DNA of 64,000 nucleotides from DATJUF01 sp035524095 (GCA_035524095.1 DATKPK010000180.1:29417-93416); one strand, 5' to 3'. Shown: positions 33,707-44,283, numbered from the stretch's first letter. The notes: generated by a model not told the origin, from the sequence alone. Translations and numbers: made by a program.

Positions 33707-35218
33707 CTACAGTTTGATATAGACCGACTTGATCTGCGTGTAGAGATCAATCGCATACTTTCCGAGTTCGCGGCCGAAACCTGACTCCTTGTAGCCGCCG
33801 AACGGCGAAATCGGATCGAGCACGCTATAGCAGTTGACCCATACGGTGCCGGCCTTGAGCGCCCGCGCTACCTTATGCGCCCGGCTCACGTCGCTGGTCC
33901 ACACCGCCGCAGCGAGACCATAAGTGGTGTCGTTGCCTTGGAAGACTGCGTCGTTCTCGTCCTTGAACGGGATCGCTGCCGCGACAGGTCCAAAGATCTC
34001 CTCGCGCGCAATCTTCATCGTGTTGTTGACGTCGGTAAAGACCGTCGGTTTGACGAAATAGCCGCGTTCCTGATTGCCCGCTTCGCCTCCAGCTTTGACC
34101 CGCGCGCCTTCGCCTTTGCCGGATTCGAGATAGCCGAGGACGCGCTCGTGCTGTTCCTTGGAGACCAGCGGACCCATCCTGGTGCCCGGATCGAGCGGAT
34201 TGCCGAGTTTGATCCCATTGGCCATCTCGGAAAGCTGTTCGGTAAACTGATCGTAGATGCCCTGCTGCACGAACACGCGCGAGCCAGCGCAGCAGACTTG
34301 TCCCTGATTAAGGAAGATGCCCATCATCGATCCGAATGCCGCCTGCTTCATATCGGCATCCGGGAAGATGATATTCGGCGACTTGCCGCCGAGTTCGAGT
34401 GAGACGCGCTTCAGATTGCCTGCTGAGGCCTTCAGGATAATCTTGCCGACCTCGCCCGAACCTGTGAACGCGACCTTGTCGATATCGGGATGCTCGGCGA
34501 TTGAACTGCCGGCACCCGGGCCAAACCCCGTAATGATATTCACGACGCCTTCAGGCAGGCCGGATTCAAGGATCAATTCACCCAGCCGGAGCGCCGTCAG
34601 CGGTGTCTGCTCGGCGGGTTTGAGAATCACCGTGTTGCCGCACGCGAGCGCCGGTCCCAGTTTCCACGCGGCCATCAGGAGCGGGAAGTTCCACGGGATG
34701 ATCTGGCCGCATACGCCAACCGGCTCCCGCAGCGTATAGTTGAAGAAAGACGGGTCAGACGGGTTGGTCTCACCATAGATTTTGGTCGACCATCCGGCGT
34801 AATAACGGAAGGTCTCCGCCGCGCCGGGAATATCGATATTGCGCGCTTCCCAAAGCGGTTTGCCGTTATCGAGCGTCTCGAGTTCGGCAAGTTCGTCGGC
34901 GTGCTGGTCAATCAGTTCGGCGATCTTCAGCAGGAAGCGGGCACGCTGATGCGGTCCGATTTTGCTCCATTTGCCTTCTTCATAAGCCTTGCGTGCAGCC
35001 TTGACCGCCTCGTCAACGTCGGCCTTATCGCCTTCCGCGACCAGCGCGAGGACCTCTTCGTTCGCGGGATTCAGCGTCTCGAAGGTTTTGCCGGATTTCG
35101 ACGGCACCCATTTGCCGTTGATCAGCAATTTCTTCGGCGAGGATTTCAGAAAATCGAGGACAGAGTTGACTTTGACGCCAACTGTGGCGCGCTCAATTGA
35201 CGATGGGGTGGCAGCCAT
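33707..35218 (-). CDS. NAD(P)-dependent aldehyde dehydrogenase
   Basis: 503 residues, full ALDH superfamily length, with AGGAGGG before ATG. PWNFPLLMAAWKLGPALACGNTVILKPAEQTP, FTGSGEVGK, the catalytic-region Glu in LELGGKSPNIIF, and the Cys nucleophile in NQGQVCCAGSR are intact; EEIFGPVAA and PFGGYKESGFGRE complete the site. It oxidises aldehydes to acids. The sequence is closest to the class of broad-range aldehyde/betaine-aldehyde dehydrogenases, without a clear substrate. It stands alone, with its own terminator, and is divergent from mutS. Confidence 0.94.
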   Translation of the reverse strand: MAATPSSIERATVGVKVNSVLDFLKSSPKKLLINGKWVPSKSGKTFETLNPANEEVLALVAEGDKADVDEAVKAARKAYEEGKWSKIGPHQRARFLLKIAELIDQHADELAELETLDNGKPLWEARNIDIPGAAETFRYYAGWSTKIYGETNPSDPSFFNYTLREPVGVCGQIIPWNFPLLMAAWKLGPALACGNTVILKPAEQTPLTALRLGELILESGLPEGVVNIITGFGPGAGSSIAEHPDIDKVAFTGSGEVGKIILKASAGNLKRVSLELGGKSPNIIFPDADMKQAAFGSMMGIFLNQGQVCCAGSRVFVQQGIYDQFTEQLSEMANGIKLGNPLDPGTRMGPLVSKEQHERVLGYLESGKGEGARVKAGGEAGNQERGYFVKPTVFTDVNNTMKIAREEIFGPVAAAIPFKDENDAVFQGNDTTYGLAAAVWTSDVSRAHKVARALKAGTVWVNCYSVLDPISPFGGYKESGFGRELGKYAIDLYTQIKSVYIKL

Positions 35219-35473
35219 GGGTTGGACCCTCCTAAGGGTTTGGGAGCTTACGGCCGATAACGAGTCGGCGCGATTTCAGCCCGATACTAGCCCGACGTTC
35301 TGAGAATCGCAAAACCGCTGCACGTGGTTTTCAAGTGGATAGTCGTGAATTCGGACCTTTTGCGCGTACAAAGTGGCCGCTATCCTAGCGGCGGACACCT
35401 CGCTCCGAGCCGTCCGCCGCCGCTCATGCCCAACCAGCTTCCTTCGCCGACAACCAATAGCGGGATGCTATCA

Positions 35474-38194
35474 ATGATGGCATCGAAAACCTCATCCAAA
35501 GCGCCAGCCAAAGTCACTCCGATGATGATGCAATATCTCGAAGTGAAGCGGCGGGTGCCTGATGCGATCCTGTTCTTCCGGCTCGGCGATTTCTACGAGA
35601 TGTTCTTCGAGGACGCGGAGACCGGCTCGCGCCTGCTCGATATCCAGCTCACCTCACGCTCAAAAGACGGCGTACCGTTATGCGGCGTGCCTTATCATGC
35701 CGTTGAGCCGTATATCGCCAAACTCCTCAAAGCTGGACTCAAGGTGGCTATCTGCGAACAAGCTGCACCGGAAATGAACAACAAAGCCGGTGGCTTTCAG
35801 CTAACCGCTCAGGGACGCGGCCTGATGCCGCGTCATATCGTGCGCGTGATCACGCCTGGCACGGTCGGTGAGGAGACCGTGCTGGTGGCTGGCGAAAAGA
35901 ACTTTCTCCTGGCGGTGATGCCGGAGTATCTGCCAACGCCCCCGTCCGGACGAGATCCAGAGTCGGCCCATGGCGCGCCTGCGGACAGCCATGACTTGGC
36001 AGAAGCCGCCAGCTACGCGATCGCAGCGCTTGAACTTTCGACCGGCGAATTCATCGCGGCACGCCTCAATGGCCTTGCGAGCCTGCGCGAAGAAGCCGCG
36101 CGAATTGCCCCGCGTGAGCTAATCACGCCAGGCAAAATAGCGTCAGTCGAGACAGTCGCTACTGAATTGGGCTGCACCTTGAGTATCACCACCGAGAGAT
36201 TCTTCGAGCCCATCAGCTCGCGGGGAATCCTTGAGCGCCATTTCAGCGACGCGTGCGCGAGTCTCGACGAGGGCCTCGGCGCAGCAGCGGGCGCCGCGAT
36301 CCGCTATGTCGAGGAGAATTTCGGGCGCGACATCGCGCACCTGCAAGCTCCGCGAGTCTATCAAGCAGCCGCCTATATGCTCGTCGATGAGGTCAGCCGT
36401 CGCCATCTGGAATTGATCGCGTCGAGTGACGGTACGCGGACAGGATCGCTGCTCGCTGTCCTCGACGAGACGCTGACGCCGATCGGCGCGCGTACCCTCT
36501 GCAACTGGATCGTCTACCCGCTGCTCGACTTGATCGCGATCGGCGAACGGCACGACGCTATCGAGGAGCTTTTCGAGTCGGACCTGGGTGGGGTGATGGC
36601 CGACAGCTTGCGGCGCATCGGCGACCTTGAGCGGATGGCCGGGCGCATCGGCAGCCTGCGCGCCAGTCCGCGAGATCTGTTGCGGCTCGCACAGGCCCTC
36701 GATGCCGTCGCTTCATTGCGCGAATTGATCAACGGCTCGCGTGCGCCACTAACCAAAGGTCTGACTGAGCGGCTCCATCCGCTTCCCGAAATTGCCGCTC
36801 GAATCGACGCCGCCATCAGCGACGAACCGCCGGTCAATCCGCGCGACGGCAATACGATACGCTCGGGCTTCGATGCGTCAGTCGACGAATTGCGCACCCT
36901 CGCGCTCGACGCTCGTGGCGTTATCGCCCGGTTGGAAGCATCAGAGCGCGAACGGTCGCGGATTCCATCGCTCAAGGTCCGCTACAACCAGGTCTTCGGC
37001 TACTACATCGAGATTACCAAGGCCCATCTGGAGCGCGTCCCCGATGATTACGAGCGCAAGCAGACTCTGGTCGGCGCGGAACGCTTCACCACGCCTGGAT
37101 TGAAGGAGCTTGAGCGCAAGATTTTGAGCGCTGAGGCGGGGCTGCGCGACCTCGAATTGCAATTGTTCACCAAACTGTTGCGTGACCTGATGGTTGAAGT
37201 ACCAGCGATATTGGAAACGGCGCGCGCGGTGGGCGAGTTCGACGCGCTGCGCTCGCTAGCGGCGACAGCGCGCCGGCGCGGCTACGTGCGCCCACTAATG
37301 AATTCGGGAACGTCCCTCAAGCTGCGCGACGGACGCCATCCGGTGCTCGAGACTGGCATGAAGGCGGGCGAGTTCGTCCCCAACGACCTCGAAGTCGATC
37401 CCGCCGAGCGGCAGCTTTTGTTGATCACCGGACCGAACATGGCGGGCAAATCGACCTATCTGCGGCAGATCGCCCTGATCGTGATCATGGCCCAAATGGG
37501 CAGCTTTGTCCCTGCGACCTCAGCCGAGTTGGGGCTGGTGGATCGCGTATTCACTCGGATTGGCGCGCGTGACGATTTACGGCGCGGCGATTCGACCTTC
37601 ATGGTCGAGATGCGCGAGACCGCGCGGCTGCTCGACGGTCTCACTGATCGCAGTCTACTGCTGCTCGACGAGGTCGGACGCGGTACCAGCACCTTTGATG
37701 GCCTCGCGATCGCCTGGGCGATCGCCGAGCATCTGCACGACACCACGCGCGCCAAGGTTCTGTTCGCGACCCATTTCCATGAGCTGACGGAACTCGCTCG
37801 GGAGCATCCTCGGGTGCGCAACCTTGGCGTCGCCGTGCGCGAATGGAATGGCGAGGTGCTCTTTCTGCGGCGAGTAATCGAAGGGGCCGTAAATCGCAGT
37901 TATGGTATCGAGGTCGCCAAACTCGCCGGGCTGCCGCCATCAATCGTCAGCCGGGCAAGAGAGATTCTGCGCAATCTCGAGCAAGGCGAAGTGACGGAAG
38001 CGGGCATTATGCGGATCGCGCACAATCCGCACCACTCCGGCGATCAGCCTGCCGCCGAACAGATCGCATTGTTCAGTACCGCCGACAACCGGGTCCTTGA
38101 GGAGCTGCGCAGTCTCGACACCGACCGGATGACGCCGATCGAGGCCCTGAGCACCCTCGCCCACCTCGCCTCCCGTCTGCGCTCCCGGGGCTAA
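35474..38194 (+). CDS. mutS: DNA mismatch repair protein MutS
   Basis: About 906 residues. The mismatch-recognition domain has VPDAILFFRLGDFYEMFFEDA with the Phe-x-Glu contact. Later RYNQVFGYYIEITKAH is the clamp/lever block, and ATPase motifs are GPNMAGKSTYLRQ (Walker A, about residue 652), STFMVEM, LLLLDEVGRGTSTFDGLAIAWA (Walker B/signature) and FATHFHELTEL. The start is uncertain: ATG 35465, 35474 and 35477 are all in frame just before KVTPMMMQYLEVK. Compared with standard MutS it has an extra segment around LPTPPSGRDPESAHGAPADS in the connector region. It recognises mispairs with MutL, which is not in this window. Confidence 0.95.
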   Translation: MMASKTSSKAPAKVTPMMMQYLEVKRRVPDAILFFRLGDFYEMFFEDAETGSRLLDIQLTSRSKDGVPLCGVPYHAVEPYIAKLLKAGLKVAICEQAAPEMNNKAGGFQLTAQGRGLMPRHIVRVITPGTVGEETVLVAGEKNFLLAVMPEYLPTPPSGRDPESAHGAPADSHDLAEAASYAIAALELSTGEFIAARLNGLASLREEAARIAPRELITPGKIASVETVATELGCTLSITTERFFEPISSRGILERHFSDACASLDEGLGAAAGAAIRYVEENFGRDIAHLQAPRVYQAAAYMLVDEVSRRHLELIASSDGTRTGSLLAVLDETLTPIGARTLCNWIVYPLLDLIAIGERHDAIEELFESDLGGVMADSLRRIGDLERMAGRIGSLRASPRDLLRLAQALDAVASLRELINGSRAPLTKGLTERLHPLPEIAARIDAAISDEPPVNPRDGNTIRSGFDASVDELRTLALDARGVIARLEASERERSRIPSLKVRYNQVFGYYIEITKAHLERVPDDYERKQTLVGAERFTTPGLKELERKILSAEAGLRDLELQLFTKLLRDLMVEVPAILETARAVGEFDALRSLAATARRRGYVRPLMNSGTSLKLRDGRHPVLETGMKAGEFVPNDLEVDPAERQLLLITGPNMAGKSTYLRQIALIVIMAQMGSFVPATSAELGLVDRVFTRIGARDDLRRGDSTFMVEMRETARLLDGLTDRSLLLLDEVGRGTSTFDGLAIAWAIAEHLHDTTRAKVLFATHFHELTELAREHPRVRNLGVAVREWNGEVLFLRRVIEGAVNRSYGIEVAKLAGLPPSIVSRAREILRNLEQGEVTEAGIMRIAHNPHHSGDQPAAEQIALFSTADNRVLEELRSLDTDRMTPIEALSTLAHLASRLRSRG

Positions 38195-38473
38195 CGAGGC
38201 CAAGAAGGCCCGGAGCCACTTCTTCGGAAACGAATCAGCCACCCGCTCACCTCAACGATACAGGCTCAACAAGACTCTTACGCCTGACTCGCTCGCCCGC
38301 TAAGTTAGAAATTGGGGTGGATGGGCTTGAGTGGTGGAAATTATAGGTCGCGAAGCTGCGTCGCGAACTCGCAACGCTGCGCCGAGTCGCGAAATTCAAC
38401 GCAGATTGCCGGGGAAAACCCGCTCATCCCCTGCTGTTCGCCATCTGCGCTAATCGTAGTAGCCCGACACTTG

Positions 38474-39865
38474 ATGCTTGCGGTCATCATGTTGGCTGCT
38501 GTTCCTCTACAGCTTTATGCGGCGGTGATTACCGGTGCGATGCTCGAACGTGAAAATGCCGTTGCTGAGCTGCATTTCATTGTTACGGGACGCGGTCTCG
38601 CATGGCATCTGACAACTCATGGACAGGAGTTATGGATCGATCTGGCCCACGCACGGATCGAGATTCCACCGAATTCGCTGCCTGGCTACGAACAGCCTCC
38701 CATCGCGAGCGTCCGCACGATTGACGGTGGCAGCGGGACGGCGCGCATCGTCGTTCAAGTCAGCGGGCGCGCCGATTATGCGATCGCTCGAATTCCGCAT
38801 CAGTTGGTCTTGCGCGTCGCGCCCTCCGGCACCTCCGGAGATCTCGCAGCGCCATTCGTGGCTCGGGAGGAACGCTATCCGCGCCGGGCTTATTCAGCGA
38901 GCAGTGAAACGTCGCGAGCGGCGGCGCAGAGCCTCGCGATTCAACCGCCTACAGCGAGCTTCACTGCCCCAGCCTATTCTCCGCAGCCTGCTGAGTTCGC
39001 GCCTGACCATCCGCCGGCCACAGCGCCAATCATTGCAGGCGCGGCGGCGGCGATGCTGCCAGCCGAATCCAAAAATCCCGAGCTGGCGTCTTATAATGCC
39101 GTGCGCCATTCAGCTCCATCACTCAACTCGCCCGGCTCCGTTCGCCCGCCTGTCACGAACGATAGTTTCGCACCGCTCGTTGTGATCGACCCCGGCCATG
39201 GCGGCCATGACCCCGGAACCGCGGCCGCCGATGGTACGCGAGAAAAGGATATTGCGCTGGCGATCGCGTCGCGGCTACGTGCGTCCCTGAAGGCCGAAGG
39301 CATTCGTGCCGAGATGACCCGCACCGACGATAAGTTTCTGAGCCTCGCCGAGCGGACGGCCTTGGCGAATCAGGCTGGAGCTGACCTGTTCGTCTCGATC
39401 CACTTGAATTCAAGCCCGGACACGGCAACCAGTGGAATCGAGACTTATTATCTTAACAATACGACCGATCACGCGACGATCAGGCTCGCCCGGATGGAAA
39501 ACGGTGTCGCCGGTGGGTATAGCCTATCCGGCGAACCCAACTTAAACTACATCCTTACCGATATGCGCCAGCAATATAAGGCTAACGAATCGGCCTCGCT
39601 TGCCGCGACAATCGAAGCCGACGCGGCAGCCAGCGTCAGCGAATCCACCGGAATCCAATTGGATGCCCTGGGCGCAAAGCAGGGGCCGTTTTACGTGCTG
39701 GTTGGCGCGATGATGCCAGCGGTGCTGGTCGAGTGCGGTTTCTTATCCAACCCAGATGAGGCGCGACTGCTCGAAACGTCGCGCTATCAGCAGGCGCTCG
39801 CTGATGGGGTCGCGCGCGCTGTCGATCGCTATTTCAACGCCGGTACTTCAGTAGGCAACCTGTGA
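38474..39865 (+). CDS. N-acetylmuramoyl-L-alanine amidase (AmiC type)
   Basis: 463 residues. Start ATG 38474 gives a signal peptide (MLAVIMLAAVPLQLYA). An AMIN-like domain (AELHFIVTGRGLAWHLTTHG ... LVLRVAPSG) is followed by a Pro/Ala linker and the zinc Amidase_3 domain: VVIDPGHGGHDPG with ligand His, a REKDIALAI Glu, VSIHLNSS with ligand His, and VLVECGFLSNPDEA with the catalytic Glu. A long insert around residues 345-385 (YILTDMRQQYKANESASLA) is the usual regulatory helix site. It cleaves septal peptidoglycan for daughter-cell separation. The stop overlaps the glnD start by four bases (GTGA). Confidence 0.93.
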   Translation: MLAVIMLAAVPLQLYAAVITGAMLERENAVAELHFIVTGRGLAWHLTTHGQELWIDLAHARIEIPPNSLPGYEQPPIASVRTIDGGSGTARIVVQVSGRADYAIARIPHQLVLRVAPSGTSGDLAAPFVAREERYPRRAYSASSETSRAAAQSLAIQPPTASFTAPAYSPQPAEFAPDHPPATAPIIAGAAAAMLPAESKNPELASYNAVRHSAPSLNSPGSVRPPVTNDSFAPLVVIDPGHGGHDPGTAAADGTREKDIALAIASRLRASLKAEGIRAEMTRTDDKFLSLAERTALANQAGADLFVSIHLNSSPDTATSGIETYYLNNTTDHATIRLARMENGVAGGYSLSGEPNLNYILTDMRQQYKANESASLAATIEADAAASVSESTGIQLDALGAKQGPFYVLVGAMMPAVLVECGFLSNPDEARLLETSRYQQALADGVARAVDRYFNAGTSVGNL

Positions 39866-42591
39866 ATCTGATCGATTCTGGTAATGGCGCGCCTGCGCTG
39901 CTAGTGCGCCGCCGCGAAGACTCGCTGCTCGCAGAGATGCAGCAAACCGAGAAGCCGGGCGTGGTCGGCCGCGATTGCCTCGACGAGATCCGCGCTGAAT
40001 TATGGGCGCGTCATCAAACTGGGGCTGGCGGACTCGAAATCGTCAAGGACTATACCGAGGCCGTCGATGAGCTGATCCGTGCGCTTTACCGCTATGCCGA
40101 TACGGGCCAGGGCCGCCGCTTCCCGCGGCTGAATCAGCGCGTCGCGATTATCGCGCGCGGCGGCTATGGGCGCGGCGAGCTGAACCCTTACTCGGATATC
40201 GATCTGGTCTTTCTTCACGACTACAAGCCCGGACCTTATACCGAAGTAGTCACCGAGGTGATCTTGCATGCGCTGTGGGACGCGCGGATGGTCGTCGGCC
40301 ATTCGGTGCGCAACGTCGCCGAATGCGTCCGGATGGCGTCCAGCGACCTGAAAGAAAAGACTGCGATTCTCGACGCGCGTTTCCTCGCCGGCGACGAAAA
40401 GCTTTATGCCACCTTCGCCAAGGCGATAGAGACTGACGTGCTGAATCGCGGGCAGGCCGAATTCTTCAAGGCCAAGCTCAACGAAACCCGCAGCCGCCAT
40501 CGGCAATACGGCGAATCGGTCTACCTGTTAGAGCCGCAAATCAAAGAGGGCGAAGGCGGCCTACGTGATCTCCATACCGCGCTATGGCTGGCGAAGGTCA
40601 AATACAAGATTAAAGGGCTCGACGATCTCGTGCATAAGGCCATTATTGGCGAGGCGGAACTGAACGAGGTCAACGCCGCTAAGGACTTTCTCTTCCGCGT
40701 GCGCAACTCGCTCCATTTTCTCAGCAAACGCCATACGGATCAGCTCACGTTTGAGTATCAGGAACGGCTCGCACCGATGCTCGGTTTTGCCGACGCCGAC
40801 GGGGTAACTGCCAGCGCTAACCTGATGCGCGCGTACTATCAACAGGCCAGCGTTATCCTGCGCTTCTCGGAGGGGCTGATCGCGCGGGTTACAGAAGAGG
40901 CGGCGACCAGCCGCTTTCTTCGGCGCGTACCGGCGCGCCAGGTGCGCCCCGGCGTAATCATTCAGCATCGCGTGCTGGGCATCGCCGATCCCGATCTGTT
41001 CAAACGCGCTCCGCTCAATCTCATCACGGTCTTCGCCGATTGCCAGGCTCACGGCGTCGAACTATCCGGCAGCGCCTATCAGCTGGTGCGCAACAATCTC
41101 GGGTTGATCGACGATGCGATGCGTCATGACAGCCGCACCGGCATGGCCCTGATGGGAATCCTGAGCGGACGTCAACTTGTCGCGGAAACGCTCGAAGCGA
41201 TGCATCGCGCAGGCGTGCTCGGCGCGTTGATCCCGGAATTCGGCAACCTCTATGCGCGCGTCCTGCACGACCTCTACCACATCTACACCGTCGATCGTCA
41301 TTCGCTGGCGGCTGTGCGCGAGCTTGAACGGCTGCGCGCCGGAGAATTCAAGCCCACTAACGCCTTATTGACCGAAGTAGCCCGCGATTACGACTCGTTA
41401 CCCCTGGTATTCCTCGCGCTGCTGCTGCACGACATCGGCAAAGGCCACGGTCATGACCATCACGAGCGCGGCGCTCAACTGACCGTTCAAGTATGTGACC
41501 GGCTCGGTCTCGACAGCGAAGAGACCGACCTCGTCGTCTTCCTGGTACGCAATCATCTGATGATGTCGCAGGTGGCACAAAAAGGTGACGTCGACGACGT
41601 CAACACCGTCGCGGATTTCGTCGGTGACATTGGTTCGGCGGACCGCCTGAAGGCGCTTTATCTGCTGACCTTTGCCGATATGCGTGCGGTCGCGCCCAAG
41701 GTCTACAACAACTGGCGCGACATGCTGTTGAGCGAGCTTTACATGCGCGCGCTCAAGACTCTCGAGCATGACCATTGCGATGCGATTGATCCGGCGCGGC
41801 GGCTGGCCGCCGTCAAGGCGTCGGTGCGCGAACAGCTAGCCGCGGCCCATGTCCCGGAAGCGTCAGCAAACGAATTCCTGAACCAGATGCCCGACCGTTA
41901 TTTCCTGACCGTGCCTGAAGCCGACGTGCCGCTCCATTTCGAGATGATCCGGGCGTTGGAATCGGAACCCCTGGTCTGTCGGCGGCGTCACTTTCCCGAA
42001 CTGGAATTCAGCGAATTTATCGTCACCACACGCGATCAGCCTGGATTATTTGCGAAAGTCGCCGGCGTACTGACCGCTAACAACTTGAAGATTCTTTCCG
42101 CGCGGATCATCACCTGCGGCGACGGTCTCGCGCTCGACGTTTTCCGCGTATCGCATCAAATCGGCGAAGCTGCGATGGATGACGACCGCTGGACACGCGT
42201 TGAACGCGACCTTGAACGCGTGCTGGCCGACGACGAAGACATCGCCGAGCTGGTGGCCAATGCGCGCAAGAATCAGGCCGGATCGCGCCGGTTTGTGCGC
42301 CGCGTCGCGACCGAGATTACTATCGACAATCGCAGTTCCGAAGAATTCACCGTAATCGACGTCTTCACCCAGGATCGCGTCGGCCTGCTCTATGCGATTA
42401 CGCATACCCTCTTCGACCTCGGCCTGACGATCCACGTCGCGCGGATCTCGACCAATGCCGATCAGGCGCTTGACGTTTTCTACGTCACCGACAGCACTGG
42501 CGCCAAAATAACCGAGCTTGCCTCGATGCGGCATCTACGCGAGGCGCTGGAAGCCGAACTCGGTAGCGAATGGCAGGCGGCGCGCGCTTGA
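39862..42591 (+). CDS. glnD: GlnD bifunctional uridylyltransferase/uridylyl-removing enzyme
   Basis: 909 residues from a GTG that overlaps the amidase stop. Domains in order: nucleotidyltransferase with GGYGRGELNPYSDIDLVFLHD (residues 100-120), a PII-UT central domain, an HD hydrolase with LLLHDIGKGHGHDHHERGA (about 521-537), and two C-terminal ACT domains (around FIVTTRDQPGLFAKVAGVL and FTVIDVFTQDRVGLLYAIT) that sense glutamine. It uridylylates PII at low nitrogen and reverses it at high nitrogen. All catalytic motifs are intact. No PII gene (glnB/glnK) is in the window. Confidence 0.96.
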   Translation: MNLIDSGNGAPALLVRRREDSLLAEMQQTEKPGVVGRDCLDEIRAELWARHQTGAGGLEIVKDYTEAVDELIRALYRYADTGQGRRFPRLNQRVAIIARGGYGRGELNPYSDIDLVFLHDYKPGPYTEVVTEVILHALWDARMVVGHSVRNVAECVRMASSDLKEKTAILDARFLAGDEKLYATFAKAIETDVLNRGQAEFFKAKLNETRSRHRQYGESVYLLEPQIKEGEGGLRDLHTALWLAKVKYKIKGLDDLVHKAIIGEAELNEVNAAKDFLFRVRNSLHFLSKRHTDQLTFEYQERLAPMLGFADADGVTASANLMRAYYQQASVILRFSEGLIARVTEEAATSRFLRRVPARQVRPGVIIQHRVLGIADPDLFKRAPLNLITVFADCQAHGVELSGSAYQLVRNNLGLIDDAMRHDSRTGMALMGILSGRQLVAETLEAMHRAGVLGALIPEFGNLYARVLHDLYHIYTVDRHSLAAVRELERLRAGEFKPTNALLTEVARDYDSLPLVFLALLLHDIGKGHGHDHHERGAQLTVQVCDRLGLDSEETDLVVFLVRNHLMMSQVAQKGDVDDVNTVADFVGDIGSADRLKALYLLTFADMRAVAPKVYNNWRDMLLSELYMRALKTLEHDHCDAIDPARRLAAVKASVREQLAAAHVPEASANEFLNQMPDRYFLTVPEADVPLHFEMIRALESEPLVCRRRHFPELEFSEFIVTTRDQPGLFAKVAGVLTANNLKILSARIITCGDGLALDVFRVSHQIGEAAMDDDRWTRVERDLERVLADDEDIAELVANARKNQAGSRRFVRRVATEITIDNRSSEEFTVIDVFTQDRVGLLYAITHTLFDLGLTIHVARISTNADQALDVFYVTDSTGAKITELASMRHLREALEAELGSEWQAARA

Positions 42592-43634
42592 ATCCCGCAG
42601 CGGCGCACCCGGATCGCACCGCCGCCGGTGGCGACGAGTCGGGGCAGTGGGAGGCCGCCATCGACCGCTATCTCAAGCGGCGCAAGGTCGAGGGCGGATT
42701 GAGCGCCAATTCGTTTGAAGCCTATAGCAGCGATCTGATCGATTTTCGCGAATTCTGCTCGCGGATGCGGGTCGAGCCGAATGCGATAGACGGTGCCTGC
42801 CTGACCGCCTATCTCGAAGACCTGGCGACGCGCGAATTTAGCGTCAGCAGCCAGCGCCGGCGGCTCGCTGCCGTGCGGGGCTTCCTGCGGAATCTGGTCG
42901 ACAAGGGGCAGCTTGCAAAAGATCCAGTTCTGGCGGTCAGGTTAAGACCGAATCCACGCCCTTTGCCGCGAACGCTCGGCCGTCGCCACCTCGAAGCGCT
43001 CACCGCCGCAATCGATACCTCAACGCTGCGCGGCAAGCGCGACCGTGCGATGCTCGAAGTCGCCTATGGTTGCGGGCTGCGCGTTTCAGAACTCGTCGGA
43101 CTAAAGCTTTACCAAATAGATCTCGATGCGCGCCTCGTCGTAGTGATGGGCAAGGGTAACAAGGAACGGCTCGTGCCGATCGGTGGCGACGCGCTCGATG
43201 CTCTCGCCCACTATCTGGCGGAGCGGCAACAGGAACTCGTGAAGGCGCCCAACGGCGCACCGGCCAAACGTAACCGAGCCGTACCGGTGCGGCCCAATTC
43301 CGCCGCGTTTGTCAGCCGTCTCGGCCGCCCGATGACACGTCAGGGCTTCTTCAAGGCGCTCAAAGGATGGGCTCGTAATGACCCGCGGCTGGCCTGGGTC
43401 AGCCCGCATACGCTGCGCCATTGCTTCGCGACTCATCTGCTGGAGGGCGGTGCCGACCTGCGCGCGGTGCAGGAGATGCTCGGCCACAGCGATATCTCCA
43501 CGACGCAGATCTACACCCATTTATCGCGGAGCCATCTGCGCAAGGTTCATCGCACCTACCATCCGCGCGCTACGCTGGCCAAGGTTGCAGCCGGCCAGGC
43601 AGACGCCAAAGCGGGCTCAAAGGCGGCCAGCTGA
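42570..43634 (+). CDS. xerD: XerD-type tyrosine recombinase
   Basis: 354 residues. A SAM-like N-terminal domain (WEAAIDRYLKRRKVEGGLSANSFEAY) precedes the catalytic domain with Arg171 (GLRVSEL), the beta-hairpin Lys (GKGNKER), H280-x-x-R283 (PHTLRH), the second His in GHSDIS, and Tyr315 (TTQIYTH). It resolves chromosome dimers at dif with a partner recombinase. A basic insert of about 20 residues (VKAPNGAPAKRNRAVPVRP) is longer than usual. The ATG at 42570 overlaps glnD by 22 bp; a TTG at 42588 overlapping the glnD stop is the alternative. Genomic context, not prophage context, favours the housekeeping Xer role. Confidence 0.92.
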   Translation: MAGGARLNPAAAHPDRTAAGGDESGQWEAAIDRYLKRRKVEGGLSANSFEAYSSDLIDFREFCSRMRVEPNAIDGACLTAYLEDLATREFSVSSQRRRLAAVRGFLRNLVDKGQLAKDPVLAVRLRPNPRPLPRTLGRRHLEALTAAIDTSTLRGKRDRAMLEVAYGCGLRVSELVGLKLYQIDLDARLVVVMGKGNKERLVPIGGDALDALAHYLAERQQELVKAPNGAPAKRNRAVPVRPNSAAFVSRLGRPMTRQGFFKALKGWARNDPRLAWVSPHTLRHCFATHLLEGGADLRAVQEMLGHSDISTTQIYTHLSRSHLRKVHRTYHPRATLAKVAAGQADAKAGSKAAS

Positions 43635-43635
43635 A

Positions 43636-44283
43636 TTGGATCGCATACCTGACTTCATAGCCCAGATTTCGATCTGGGCGGTACCGATCCTGCTCGCCAT
43701 CATAATCCACGAGGTGATGCACGGCGTCGTAGCGCGGATGCTCGGCGACGATACAGCTCTGCGCGCCGGACGCTTGACGTTAAACCCGCTAGCCCACATC
43801 GATCCCTTTGGCACAATCATTCTGCCCGGGCTGCTGCTCTTCATGCATCTCCCGATGTTCGGTTACGCGAAGCCGGTGCCAGTCAATTTTGGCCGCCTGC
43901 GCAACCCTCGCACCGGAATGATCTTTGTCGCTGCCGCCGGTCCCGTAACCAACCTGACGCTCGCCTTCCTGAGCTCCGTAGCGCTGCGCCTACTGGCGGG
44001 CTACCTGAACGGACCCGGCGGTCATACGATCATCTATCCGCTCCTATTGATGATGGTCGCCTCCGTGAAAATTAACGTCGCCCTTGCGGTCTTCAATCTC
44101 CTGCCCTTGCCACCGCTGGACGGCGGACGGGTCGTAACTGGATTGTTGCCCCTCGCCGCGGCGCGCCGTTTTGCACGGATTGAACGCTACGGATTTCTGA
44201 TACTATTGCTGCTGTTGTACACGGACACGGTAGATCGATTGATCAATCCCGTTATCAGCGCGATCGCGGGGGCGCTCCTGTGA
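43636..44283 (+). CDS. Site-2 protease family (M50) membrane metallopeptidase
   Basis: 215 residues from TTG 43636, two bases after the xerD stop, behind AAAGGCGG. The start is set by the lack of any other codon before the first helix. Zinc motif HEVMH is residues 25-29 and the third ligand lies in NLLPLPPLDGGR; the conserved N-P in LNPLAHIDPFG and the PVNF loop are characteristic of the compact rhomboid-sized S2P subgroup. Family members cut substrates inside the membrane. The gene sits between xerD and scpA in many genomes, apparently for reasons not understood. Confidence 0.9.
   Translation: MDRIPDFIAQISIWAVPILLAIIIHEVMHGVVARMLGDDTALRAGRLTLNPLAHIDPFGTIILPGLLLFMHLPMFGYAKPVPVNFGRLRNPRTGMIFVAAAGPVTNLTLAFLSSVALRLLAGYLNGPGGHTIIYPLLLMMVASVKINVALAVFNLLPLPPLDGGRVVTGLLPLAAARRFARIERYGFLILLLLLYTDTVDRLINPVISAIAGALL

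Noticed and set aside
42570..43634. Tyrosine recombinase as a sign of a mobile element
   Set aside because: It lies inside a housekeeping block between glnD and scpAB, with no att-like repeats, tRNA or phage genes nearby.
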